A stretch of DNA of 64,000 nt from Hippopus hippopus (GCA_946811185.2 OX328097.1:54899063-54963062); one strand, 5' to 3'. Counted from the first letter of the stretch, positions 42,664-54,094 are shown. Numbers and translations: made by a program. The notes: generated from the letters alone by a model not told the origin.

Positions 42664-42880
42664 TCTAACACACATTCCTGAGTTTTAAGGACCCCGAAAA
42701 AATAGCCTTTTAAAAACCATGTAAGAAAAGGAGAAAATGCTGGTGACCTGCATTTAGTCCTTTTCTTACAAGGTTTTCTAGACTTTCAGTGCCAATTACT
42801 ATCATTTCAGCAATAATTAATTTGTCATCTGTAAATGCTTTCAATGTCGACAAGTCTAAAACTTTACCGTTGGTAAAGCA
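42664..42880 (+). mobile_element. TTAA-MITE, diverged
   Basis: The right TTAA (42881-42884) is shared with the next copy. It contains CACACATTCCTGAGTTTTAA and core GCTGGTGACCTGC. Confidence 0.65.
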
Positions 42881-42884
42881 TTAA

Positions 42885-43084
42885 TCATTTACCAAACAAT
42901 CTCATGGTTTAATGACACTGAAAGAGAAGCCTTTTTAAAGCATCATATGAAAAGGAGGAAATGCTGGTAACTAGCATTTTCTCCATTTCCGTAAGTGTTT
43001 TCAACCTTTCCAAAGGCAAATCCTTTTTACAGCCACTTATAATTTGACCCATTCAAGTGTAAAAAGTTTTCATCTGGTAAAGAG
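42885..43084 (+). mobile_element. TTAA-MITE
   Basis: TTAA at 42881-42884 and 43085-43088. It starts TCATTTACCAAACAATCTC, core GCTGGTAACTAGC, end TCATCTGGTAAAGAG. Confidence 0.7.
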
Positions 43085-43119
43085 TTAATGAAACTGATCA
43101 TCTTGAGCTGATTGAAGTT

Positions 43120-43726
43120 AACACTTTACCACACTATCCTGTGATTTAATATGCTTGAAGAATAAGGCTTTAGAAAACATTGAGAGGAAAATAATATGAC
43201 CGTGTCCATGAGGTAAAAAGCTTTTCAAAACACCTAGCAATTACTGCTTTGTTGATGATGTTTCCAAATAATCCACAGAAGGTATTTTCCTTTTGTGATA
43301 CTGTGTCATTTGATTTAGCATATGGTTGTCCTTTACCCTGTCTTATGATGTGTTCAACGTTTTACCACACAATCCCAAGTTTTACCAACCCTATGAAAAA
43401 AAAAACCTTTTGAAAACATTGTGGGAAGAGGTGAAATGGTGGTAACCAGCATTTTCTCCTTTTCCCACAATGCTTTCCACGATTTCAAAGATTAATTTCA
43501 TCATTTTTGCCACATTTATCATCTGTAAATATTTGCAATGTGGACATGTCTAGAATTTTGCAGTTCGGTAAAAATTTAATCCTTTACAAAACCACAACAT
43601 GTTGTTTGATCCCAAAGAGTTATCAGCCTTTCTCCTAGTTTTCCACCTTTTCAAAGATAAAAAATTTGTTTCAACTGCATTTGCTCTTTAAAGATGCTTG
43701 CGCATTCGGTTGTCTAGTAAAGGACT
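43120..43726 (+). repeat. Three further TTAA-MITE remnants
   Basis: 43120-43215 (CACTTTACCACACTATCC, truncated), 43359-43576 (CGTTTTACCACACAATCCC, core GGTGGTAACCAGC), and 43581-43726 (TCCTTTACAAAACCACAAC, core lost). The last two share a TTAA. Confidence 0.6.
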
Positions 43727-43837
43727 AAGATACTAACACATACAAATATGTTATTTGAATTTCAACTCTTAAAACTTAATAAAACATTTCCAAGATGTAA
43801 TAGTTATCAAGAGAGATAAGTGTGTACAAATTTTATT

Positions 43838-45918
43838 GTGGCATTTGTCGAAGACAATGCCACTATGAGATCAATAATAAATGTTCAATATTGAATTTTG
43901 AAGACCATGTATGGTATTTTGTCCAAAACCGAAGGAAGTAAACCCAATTAAACTCAATTTTTCAAGACAAATGAGTTTTTCAATAGCACTCCGATATATA
44001 ATTGGAAATGGTGTATTGAAATAAACTGCAAAAGGCTATCGATCGTGGAAATACTCCTTTTTGAGTAAAAATAGCTTCACCTCTTCATAGCCTTCTACTG
44101 GCGCAATGATATGCACAAAATTTGTCTTCTGACCGCTTTGCTTCCGGGGTTGTTCGTTCCAAAACCAGTTCGTCCCTGGGCTTGTTCGTCCCATGATTGC
44201 ACGCTACTCATTTGATTGTGCATGAATATTTACAGGAAGAAAACTTTATTGTAATGTTGGGAATTAGGTCCTGACGGCCAAAGATATCTCAAAATCATAG
44301 TACATATTCAGGTATAAACTTAATTGAATTCAATATATTTACATGGCTTCTCTCTCTACCCATCGTGCATCCTTCCGTCAAGGGACGTTACTCCTGACTG
44401 CTCTTGAAAGATCGAAGGGAGACCACCAATACACAAATAACGCAAACTTAGGCACCAGTAATCACCCTTTAACCAAAGAGACGTATTAATTTGCTTAGGA
44501 CGTTGATTTTCAAGTTAATATTTAAATATTTTTTTTTTTTTTTTTAGCTCACCTGAGCACGAAGTGCTAAGGTGAGGTATTGTGATCGGTCATTGTCCGG
44601 CGTCCATCTGTCCGTCTGTCCACAATTCCTTTAAACATCTTCTCCTTCTAAACTGCTGGGCCAATCTTGGTGAAATTTGGCAGGGATGTTCCTTGGGTGA
44701 AGCTCTACCAAAGTTGTTCAAGAGATTGAATTCCACCCTTAACTCTGGTTGCTATGGCAACAGAAAGGAAAAAAATAGCAAAATCTTCGAAAATCTTCTT
44801 CCCTGACATTAGAAGGCGTAGAGCTTTGATATTTGGTATGTAGCATCTCCTAGTGGACCTCTACCAAGTTTGTTCATATGATGCCCCTGGGGTTAAAACT
44901 GGCCCCGCCCCAGGGTCACAAGTTCGAACATAGGAACAAAGAAAGAAAACTTTAAAATTCTTCTTCTCTGAAACTGGAAGGCATGGAGCTGTGATATTTG
45001 GCATCTAGCATCTCCTAGTGGACCTCTACCAATTTTGTTCATATGATGCACCTGGGGTCAAAACTGGCCCCGCCCCAGGGGTCACAATTTCGAACATAGG
45101 AACAAAAAAGGAAAACTTTAAAATTCTTCTTCCCTAAAACTGGAAGGTGTGGAGCTTTGATATTTGGTATGTAGCAAATCCTAGTGGACCTCTACCAAGT
45201 TTGTTCAGTGATGCCGCTGGGGTCAAAACTGGCCTTGCCCCAGGGGTCACAAGTTCGAACAAAGGAACAAAGAAGGAAAACTTTAAAATTCTTCTTTTCT
45301 AAAACTGGAAAGCATAGAGCTTTGTTATTTGGTATGTAGTGAACCTGTTCTAAGTTTGTTAGCCCACCTGAGCACAACGTGTTCAGTCAGTTCAAAATTG
45401 GGTCACCTGGGGTCATAAATTAGGTCTCAAGGTTAAATTAAACTAATACTTTGTGGGCACCCTAGAGGCCATATTTTTTGCTCAGTTGACTTGAAAATTG
45501 GTCAGAATGTTTGTCTTGATGAAATATTGGGTGAGTTTGGAATTGGGTCACCTGGGGTCATGAACTAGGTCACTTGGTCAAATTTAAGAAATACCTTGTG
45601 GGCACTCTAGAGGCCACATTTATTGCTGAATTAACTTGAAAACTGTTCAGAATGTTTGTCTTGATAAATATTTTGACGAGTTCTAAATTGGGTCACATCG
45701 GGTGATAAATTAGGTCACTAGGTCAACTTCAGGAAATTCCTTGTGGACACTCCAGAGGCCACATTTTAAGCTCAATTGACCAGACATTTGGTCAGAAATT
45801 GAATTACACACGTGGAGTGAATTTCGCCTATTGACTCAGATGAGCGATCCAGGGCCATCATGGCCCTCCTGTTTTCAAATTATTAATTCTACACAGTGGC
45901 TTCCTTGACAAATGCCAC
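43838..45918. mobile_element. Possible larger element with GTGGCATTTGTC termini
   Basis: An imperfect palindrome (43838-43863, GTGGCATTTGTCGAAGACAA) recurs inverted at 45896-45918 (GTGGCTTCCTTGACAAATGC). Between them lie about 700 bp of unknown sequence and the Helentron-like element at 44544-45871. Three GGRACGAAC words (minus strand, 44150-44195) sit inside. Only the end similarity supports one element. Confidence 0.35.
44544..45871 (-). mobile_element. Helentron/HINE-like element A
   Basis: Read on the minus strand, it starts CAGGAGGGCCATGATGGCCC (hairpin) and then CGCTCATCTGAG. It carries two blocks of tandem units: 44790-45360, about 155-bp units with ATATTTGGTATGTAGCATCT and CCCCGCCCCAGGGTCAC on the plus strand, and 45370-45800, units with TTGGGTCACCTGGGGTCA. 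Then come GGAC repeats, a hairpin AGCACTTCGTGCT, and CAGGTGAGCTAA followed by a long A run. This order, with CTRR at the 3' end, fits non-autonomous Helentrons (HINE; 'pearl' elements in bivalves), by inference. It encodes no protein. Confidence 0.65.
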
Positions 45919-46794
45919 ATCAGCGTTCTCAACGCTTTGATTGCAATGGCAACTAGACCTGCGGTTGAATACTTTCAAAAGCAGACAACTATAATATTGC
46001 AACTTATCTTTATACAGAATACAATTATTTATGCTTTTTTAATGAATGTATCTAAATAAAAGTATTTTGCATTTGTATTTGAATACTTTTTAAATATATT
46101 TCAGTATGAAAAAAAAGCATCTAGATCTATTCCTTGTTTCATTATCCCTAAGTTAAGCGAGTGTCTACAGCAGTACTTGGCATTAAGGGTATGCTTTCTT
46201 TCAACTCTCAGTGATATTACATTTACAAATCTAAAAATGTTTCAGGCGTTTCTCCCGTTAACTCATAAAATCCTAAATGGTTAGATGCACTCACGAAAAA
46301 CATCTTTCCTGGCAAAACTGTTAAAGTCATTTGCAAAGAGATAGTTTTCGATGCCATTTCTAGCGTCTGTTTTTAAGAGAACGATTGAAATAATTGACCG
46401 GATTAATTCAAAATATTCGCAAATGTTTGGTGGAGGCTGGGTCAAGGCCTGTAAAGTAGCAATTATGCAGTTTCTCGTATGTAAATTAATGTCTACAAAT
46501 AAAGAGTTTGGTCAAAAGTATAGGTAAAATTGATGATTATTTATTATGAGTCGCATTTATAAACTCTTCATAATCTCGCTACGTCATTTTGTATTTGCAA
46601 CAGACATTTGAAAACACTGTGGCCAAAGGAGATACTTCTCGAAATGAGCCAATTCACCCTTGCCCTCATTTCAATTTCATTAAAATATCTAACACACATA
46701 GACATTGTATTTTCACCTATATGGTTGCAAAGTAGTCTGTTATTAATTTGTCGCAGGCCATGGGACATTAATGGAGACCCGGTCAATCAATCAT
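45919..46794. other. Unannotated sequence
   Basis: AT-rich; no gene or repeat structure that I can support. Confidence 0.4.
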
Positions 46795-47172
46795 CATTAA
46801 AGGCCCAATAGCTGCCAAAAGTAAACAAAGCAGGTGTTAAAATGCATTTAAATTTAAAGCATAGCATTTAATAGTTTGCAAATTATTGTTAAGGTGACAA
46901 TTTGTTATTGTACGGTTGGTCCAAGTGCTAACTGGGGCAGAGAAGAAAATTTTAAAAGTGGGTCAAAAGTTGTCAGTTCGCGCTATCTTTTGTTTGCTTT
47001 TTGCCTGATTTCAATATTCACTGTTCTGCCAGCGGCTAACACTTAGACCGACCTTACAATAACAGACTGTCATCTTCTCAATAAGTTCTATATACTTTTA
47101 ATAGATATGATTGAAATTCAAATTCATATTAAAAACCATTTCTTTACTTTCGGCAACTGTTGGGGCTTTAAA
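46795..47172 (+). mobile_element. Foldback element, second copy of the 5595 family
   Basis: The left end TTAAAGGCCCAATAGCTGCC and inverted right end TTTAAAGCCCCAACAGTTGC agree for about 20 bp, and internal blocks match the 5595 copy (AAACAAAGCAGGTGTTAAAA; CCAGCGGCTAACACTTAGAC). It has no nested MITE, so it shows the undisturbed length of about 378 bp. Confidence 0.68.
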
Positions 47173-47269
47173 TGTACCAAAACCACAAGCCAAATAAATG
47201 TTAAATATGCACAGAGAAGTCATGAACAAATTGCCTGAAAATAGAGTCACTTGAAGAGTATGTCTCCCG

Positions 47270-47453
47270 TATTCACCGACTATTCTTGAGAACGTTCTTA
47301 GTCTTTACTTTCTAGAATTTTCTATACTTGAAAGTAATACAACTTTTGATTGGCTAAAGCATTTGGTTTAGCCAATCAGAAGTTGTCTTACTTCAAATTT
47401 AAGAAATCTTGGAGAATAAGACTAACAACCTTCTTGAGAATGGTTGGTGAATA
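47270..47453 (+). mobile_element. Long-hairpin foldback MITE
   Basis: A 184-bp near-palindrome: TATTCACCGACTATTCTTGA at the left pairs with TCTTGAGAATGGTTGGTGAA at the right. The arms continue to a centre GATTGGCTAAAGCATTTGG then TTTAGCCAATC. The stem is over 80 bp with scattered mismatches. No coding capacity. Confidence 0.78.
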
Positions 47454-47727
47454 TGGACCCAGTTTAACATTCGTTTGTTCAACAGAACAAACCGATTGAA
47501 TCGTATCCATATAGTCGTGCTACTTCTACGTGTATTGTAAAGTATACCGATTCTGTACATTGTGTGACAGTCACGCGCATAGGAATCTGGATTATCATAT
47601 CAGATTGTCTGAAATATGGATAATTTACATGAAGCAGGAAGCTATGTTCCTATAAACGAAGGTACTGTTTTATGTAAATTACACCCCCTTTAATACTTTT
47701 AACAACATCCTAAATGAAATTATAATC

Positions 47728-48462
47728 TATGGTGGCATATTTCTGCCGCGAGATACGAGATAGCTATTGCGATAATTTAAGAGAACTATCGTATGGTGGC
47801 ATATTTCTGCTGCGAGATACAAGATAGCTTTCGCGATGATTTAAGAGAACTATCATGATAAAACAGTTTCCTGAAAATATCATCTAGATAATAAAATTTT
47901 TCACGGTAAAAATATCGTGATAATTCTAACTGTTATCATAATTTTTTTTTGCTTTCGTGCCCCAAACTGACATTCACGGTATCTATAATTAGATACAGTT
48001 TCGGAACATCTTCGTCTACAACCTTATGAATTATCCTTTTCCCTGAATGGTTTTAAAGCTGTTCGTAGGAGGCATTTCGAATCGTCTTTGTGATCTTACA
48101 GACTTCTGTTCATTTCGAGTCTTGTCAAAACTTACCAATTAAGCTACAATTGTTCATGATTCGAAATTTTACTTTCTGCAATCGTGTGAAGTCAAAAACA
48201 ACCGAGTTCATCCAAATGATGAATTTTCTATTTATAGATATGGAGAAACGGATAGAAATATCAAGATAATTTTACCTCGTATGTCAGCTTCGTACATGAT
48301 TGAAAAATTTTGCGTTAAAATATTAAGTTTATCATGTTATTTTTTTCAGGAAACTTTTCCCTTTCTCGATAAAATTTCCATGAAACTTTAATTTATCGCG
48401 ATAGTTTTCTTAAATTATCATGATAGCTATCTCGTATCTCGTGGCAAAAATATGCCACCATA
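47728..48462 (+). mobile_element. Long-TIR element with 6-bp target duplication
   Basis: 735 bp flanked by ATAATC (47722-47727 and 48463-48468). Both ends start TATGGTGGCATATTT and the inverted similarity runs on for over 100 bp (CGAGATACGAGATAGCTAT). The first 64 bp of the left arm are duplicated in tandem (47728 and 47792). It encodes no visible protein. Confidence 0.85.
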
Positions 48463-48468
48463 ATAATC

Positions 48469-49427
48469 AGTATTTTTAGAAAATGTACTTACCTCGTATT
48501 GATATTCGTTGATTTGGGCATCTATTGATGTTTTGAAAGGCCAAACTATTATTTTAATGTGTTGTAGCCGACAAATAAATCGGACAACCGAAGTAGATCT
48601 AACCAAGTATCTGTTTTGACTACTTGAATTCCACTACCTCTGTCTATGTGAAGTCCATCATCATCTCTTATACTTTCATTTACTGTAAATGCGTTTCCCA
48701 AAAAATGCAGAGACTTTACTTTACAGTGTAGGAAAAATGGTATGATTTGCCTTAATTAATGCCATGATCAAGTCACACGTAGAATGCAATGTAACTTCTT
48801 ATACCTTGTGATGTCCTTCGTTTCAGTAATGTGTGTCTTTATTTCAGATACTACGCTCATTCTCAGTAATAAGGAACTCTTTGGATGTCAAATCTGGTCA
48901 AAAATCAACTTGAGAAAAGCCGATTCCTGATAATTGCATATTAATGAAGCTATTATCGGAGCAAAATTTAGCACAAGCTGCGCTACATCAAAACATCCTG
49001 AACCAAAATATACAAAACAGACATGACACGGTGCAAAATACTGAACTGATTTCTACGTTACTGTTGGAGTGTGTTGGATTTGTCGTCAATTAAAGAATTG
49101 AATAAATGTCTTTTGAGACACTCAACTTTTCATAAATTACCAAAATAGTTTCAAAATTATTTCTATCGATTTTTGAATAATTTTAAAGTACTTGTATATG
49201 CCCTCACAGACCGATTACAGTTGTCAAAAACAATGTTCAAAAGTAGTTTTCATTAACATGCAGAGATAGTAAGCTTCACATTCCATTGAATTGTTAATAG
49301 TGGTCTTTAAAGCAGATCCGTTAACATTTTTGTAAACCAGGAAACAGCAAGAATGCAATTAAATAGAACATGAAATGAAATATTATCGATTTTGAGTCCA
49401 CAAGCAGATCACTTAACTCAAAGAAAT
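48469..49427. other. Unannotated sequence
   Basis: No exon, RNA or repeat family that I can support. Confidence 0.4.
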
Positions 49428-51485
49428 GGTAACGTAAGTATCAAATTATATGGATAATGTCTAAAATACTTTTACAAACACCCAAGTGATCAAATAAATG
49501 TCCATAACGAATAAGCAGTATGCATACCAAACTGAAATGGCAAGACTCGACAACAATATGATATTTCTCAACCTGAAAATAGGAAATTCTATATTTCAAT
49601 GTGATGTGAAATTTGACATTTACTTTCAGAGTGAATTTTTGTAGGGTTTATTATCTTAGGAGTTGAAACTCAGAAATTTTGATGTTTTATTATGCAAATT
49701 GTACGTGCTAAAGTTTTTCACATAAGAAGAAATGATCTTATATTTTTGGGTATTGATTTCCAACATACAGATACTGTTAAACATGGTTACGAAGATAACG
49801 TAGGTATATTATCCAGTAATTTTTTTTTGCCCCGCGGGTCATATTTAGCTGGTCATTTTCATGGTTTACTTTGCTTCCTGTTATTTTATGCTCTTGTTCA
49901 GGTAGATCTATCATCTTAAGAGTATCCACTTTTGATTATCTGAAATTACTTCGCCTTTGTCTTACTTTCTTTTCTAACGCATCATTTGAATTTAGAACAA
50001 AAATCATTTACACAGTCTCTTACCAGTTCTTACTTTCAAACACATGTCCACCGATTATATTTTCTCATTTCTATCTTCGCGTTTCTAGTTGCTTGAATAA
50101 AGTATTTCCTACCCCTCTTATTTTTGTAGATATTCATTGCTGAGCTTTGCCTTGTTACATCCTCGATAGTCCTCGATAGATTTCGGCTCTTACTTTTCCC
50201 ATCTAAACCGGAAAAACAGATCACATAAATACAAGCAATAACTACCACACTGTAACAGCAAATTTAGTTTCGTTTATATCTTTTACCGGGACTTCGATGG
50301 TGATACCAATATTGCGAAAAATGACTTTTTATCCCAAAAGTTCACACAATCAACAGAGTGGCAGATTAGCAACAAATATTTCTTTTTATTTCTTTTTTGT
50401 CCTTAGTTCTGAGAAACAGTTTATATCTAACGTCTTCACAAATCCTGTTTAAGTTATATGCGATTATCAAATATATAGGCCCATGTGATAAACTAGACAC
50501 CCTATTTCCACCTGAAATACCGAATATCAACAATTAACAAAATTTGAAATTACACTGTGAAGTAAACTTTGTTAATACCAGTAACGTAGGTATGTATATT
50601 TCAGAGGCCATGTCACATTCTTATGATGGCAAAAATGACATCTTCAAAAACATTTAACAATACAAAATTGTTCAAATAGTACTATACTGGACACCTATAA
50701 GATTAATAGAATAAATCAAAGTATCTTGCCCCCATGATTAAGTAACAGGTAAAAAAAAAAAACAATTCACTTCAAACAAAATACATTTTACACATGCGAA
50801 TATAGCCACCGTGCTGTTCTTACAAATGGTTAAGTACTACGAATTCAATGATGTCATGGATAAAAATGATGTCAGAAGTGGCTGAACGTTTCACACCCAC
50901 TCTTTTGGTAATGGTAATGTAGGTATCAGTAACGTAGGTATTTTCATTGTATAGTTCATCAGTTTATTTCTAAGTCGTAGTATTTGTTCAAAATTTATTT
51001 TACTCAATAGTGGCCTAGATACGAGGGGTTGAAAGTACTGCATAGAACAAATGAATGTGTAAGCCGATAAATGCTATATGGTATGTAACGTAGATATCAC
51101 TGATTTTTATAACCATTCTCCTTGATACATGTAGACACCGCACAGTTGAAATATACTCGAAGGACATGGTTGAAAATCCATATATCATCAAAGTATATAT
51201 TCACTGATGTTTAGGCAGTGAAAAAAGAATATCTGATTATCTATTACATAATATAGATTAAGATTTCTGGCAGCGTAACGTAGGCACGCTGAATCTGGCG
51301 ACAGACCATAAATGCTCTGGTGCTCTACTATGTGCTATTTTTCATCAGTATGGATCTGCGAAATAATACACACTGATATCGCTAACGAATTTAAGAATAA
51401 TAGTGTCCGTATTTGCAACACATCTAGTGATGAATTTGCCCCCAGAAATAGCAAATCTGGCGTTGCGACAGGTAACGTAGGCATC
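49428..51485 (+). repeat. Irregular array of TAACGTAGGTA words
   Basis: The word TAACGTAGGTA or a one- to two-base variant occurs eight times on the plus strand: about 49430, 49797, 50582, 50914, 50929, 51085, 51276 and 51472. The sequence between is unrelated and AT-rich, with spacing 15-790 bp. It could be a protein-binding motif cluster or relics of a dispersed repeat. It lies directly upstream of the gene at 51866. Confidence 0.55.
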
Positions 51486-51865
51486 ATTTTGTGTCATTGA
51501 ACTCGCACCTCATGCAGCATTACAGTAGGAAGCGGTTTGTAAGTATTTATATTTAACAGACCACTCTCCCTGCTGCATTATTGTTAGTCATTACCACATA
51601 ATTACTGTTAATACTCAATGTAGAGGGCTGCGACATAGTTTTTTCTAAAATGTTCACTATTGCTCAGAATGAGGGACTATCCACCTGCGAGGAGAGAAAA
51701 TATAAAAACCAAGAAACAGGAAACTTTGATGATTTTGAGGTCGTATTTATCCCATCCTATACGTTGGACTGATATCACAGGCAATGTAAAAGAGAGTATT
51801 AGCCAACTAGCTAGAGAAGTCAGACACTAAACAACAACAGCACAGACAAGCAGCTCACGGATAGG

Positions 51866-52524
51866 ATGTCAACGAAAATAGAGAAACTGATAGCTGCTGA
51901 TCACATAGAGGACGATGAAATAAGGTAAACATTACGAGTTATTTTTAACGAAAGCCAGGATTCCCACATGGTCGAGTAGTTAGCGTCATTAATTTGTCCC
52001 TGGTTCGATCCTCGCTTCCAGCAATCACGCTGAAGTGATCGTGATTTACAGCCGTATATAATTGAAAAATCCATACAAACCGATAGAAAATAGTTGAACG
52101 TAGGATTACTCTTCGGTGGGCTTGAAACTTCCTTTAATTCTGATCCAACATTTGTATATCTTTACTTATATAAAGCTATTTGATTTTTTCTTTACACAGA
52201 ACTGCTGTTGGAGCCATTAAGGACATGGATCGCCGTCATGTCAGGAGTCAGCAGCAAGCTCCGCCACAACTAGAGATAAGGGACGCGCGAGATGATATGA
52301 CTGCCAACATTTCCTCCTCATCTGAAGAGCAAGAAAATGCTGCTGATGAAGAGTTCCCAGCTCTAGGACCGTCAGAGGATAGACGAGGTCGTAGATCCAT
52401 GAAGCGACCTCTTGCAAAAATTATTAGAGAAAATCAACTACTCTACAATAAATTCACCAAGAAAAAAATTCCCAAGCTGTTGCAGGAACTTGGAATCAGC
52501 TCTTCAGATTCAGATTCTGACTAA
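51866..52524 (+). CDS. Unrecognised 127-residue protein, two exons
   Basis: Exon 51866-51924 (MSTKIEKLIAADHIEDDEI plus 2 nt; donor AAG|GTAAAC) joins exon 52200-52524 (acceptor TTTCTTTACACAG) in frame to 384 nt. The protein has an acidic N-terminus, a Ser/Glu cluster (ISSSSEEQENAADEEFPALG), a basic patch (RRGRRSMKRP, possible nuclear signal), a helical KIIRENQLLYNKFTKKKIPK, and an acidic Ser/Asp end (SSSDSDSD) suited to CK2 phosphorylation. I do not recognise a family. It is probably nuclear. The 275-nt intron contains a tRNA-like relic. No close AATAAA follows; one is at about 53159. Confidence 0.55.
51951..52023 (+). repeat. tRNA-like relic in intron
   Basis: TGGTCGAGTAGTTAGCG resembles an A box and GGTTCGATCCTCGC a B box, in the right order. 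The anticodon arm does not close well, so a SINE head or tRNA pseudogene is likelier than a gene. Confidence 0.4.
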
Positions 52525-52686
52525 AAAAATTGTTCATAAACTTTTTACAAAATCCCCATTGATTTTATTCGTATTTTTATGCGAACTCAACATTATGCAT
52601 GAAAGTCATGCACTTTCATAAATATCTAACATTTGCAGAAAAGCATTTACTGTAAACAGAGAATTATATTTTTTCCAAGTCATTAA

Positions 52687-52909
52687 CCCTTTACCACGCA
52701 ATTCCGACTTTTAACGACCCTAGGAAATAAGACTTTTGAAAACATATTGTGAGAAAAGGAGAAAATACAGGTAACCAGCATTTTCTCTTTTTCCCACAAT
52801 GTTTTCTAACCTCTCAGAAACAAATTAAATTATTTGAGCCAAATTTAATTTTTTGTTTGCAAATGCTTTCAATTAGGACATCTCTAAAGTTTTGTTGTTT
52901 GGTAAAGAT
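52687..52909 (+). mobile_element. TTAA-MITE, complete
   Basis: TTAA at 52683-52686 and 52910-52913. It starts CCCTTTACCACGCAATTCCG, the core is AGGTAACCAGC, and it ends GTTGTTTGGTAAAGA. It lies about 160 nt after the stop of the preceding gene. Confidence 0.8.
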
Positions 52910-52913
52910 TTAA

Positions 52914-53738
52914 AATTAAACCGACATTTCTTTTTCCATTTTGCCACAGCTTTTGTAAGTTTTGAGACGACCCCTCACCTTTAATAGAAGTCCACAGTAG
53001 TGTTCGAATCAAATGATGAAGGTCTATTATTGGAGAGGTATTCAGACCTCTCCAACAGTGGTGAGTTTAAAAGGCAGACTGTCTCAGAAATTGTTGTCTA
53101 AATCCATTTTCTTTGCAAAATTTTTCTGATACACAGTCTGTTTCGTCATGGTTTTATAAATAAACCGAAATCAAAAAACTGAAATAGGAAATAGACGTGG
53201 TTTGTTTTTATTTGACGGATTTCAAAAGAGATTTGTTCTATTGCTTTGATTGCAAACGTCCTCTGTCATAATTGTATTTTTTTACTAAGCTGAGTAATCT
53301 AAGCAAAAGGGAAAAAAAAAAGAATTTCGTTAAAAAAGAGAAGGAACACCGCGGGAAAAGATCACGCGACTTGGAAACGCGGGAAGAAGGTAACGTGACT
53401 GCCATGTACTGCATGAGACGTTTCCACGCTGCGGTTTTTTTTCCCCCTCATTCTTTGAATGTCCTACTTGATTGTTTATATGTACCAAATAAATTAAAAT
53501 TAATAGCCAATAAACTATTTGTAATCATTAATGCTGACCTCTCCTGGCTTCTTTTTTCAAGAAGCCAACTTGTAAATACCTACAGTTCCGAAGAAATCAT
53601 GGCAGCACAACAAAAGAAAAAGTACATAAAAACCCAGAATGGTATTTTGTTACCAGACGGTACTCTCCTTTGCATTTTCATCAGATTCGTAAACACAACT
53701 TTCGCCAAAATTCAAAATGGGAAGTTACATCACGTTAA
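52914..53738. other. Unannotated; weak exon candidate
   Basis: A frame from ATG 53599 reads MAAQQKKKYIKTQNGILLPD and follows a CG-richer patch (CACGCGACTTGGAAACGCGG near 53363). No donor or homologue supports it, so I do not call a gene. Confidence 0.3.
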
Positions 53739-53928
53739 CTTGATAAACCTTTCATTTACAGTTTATATTATTGTTTGTTTTTTTTGGAATACGGGTTTTA
53801 AAACCACAAACCGTAATGAGATAATGTAAACATTATCGAGTTGGGTTTATAAATTATCTCTTCACGGTAAGTGATTTCAAACCGGTTATCCCAAAGAAAA
53901 TATATGACTGATAATGAAAGGTTTGATA
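53739..53928 (+). mobile_element. CTTGATAAACCTTTCAT MITE, copy 1
   Basis: Left end CTTGATAAACCTTTCATTTA; right end ATAATGAAAGGTTTGATATC is its imperfect inverse. The inside matches copy 2 (AATGTAAACATTATCGAG; TTGGGTTTATAAATTAT). Confidence 0.7.
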
Positions 53929-54094
53929 TCGAGCGAGAGCTATACAATAGTAGATCTATATAACAATTGTACTAGATCAAATTAATTTGGGTTTTAAGAC
54001 ATTCTAAATTCAAACAATAGGAAGGCTATTATGTTCACTTAGATCATTAAACGGACACTTTGATGTAACTAAATACATGTATGTATAACTCTAA

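Noticed and set aside
51951..52023. Functional tRNA gene
   Set aside because: Boxes A and B are present, but the anticodon and acceptor stems do not pair properly; it is kept as a relic only.
52412..52621. 69-codon open frame overlapping the orphan gene
   Set aside because: It is a shifted reading of the second exon of the 51866-52524 gene, which has splice support in its own frame.
53272..53829. 185-codon open frame
   Set aside because: Composition is AT-driven (poly-Lys, poly-Phe), it runs into the MITE at 53739, and no domain or splice signal supports it.
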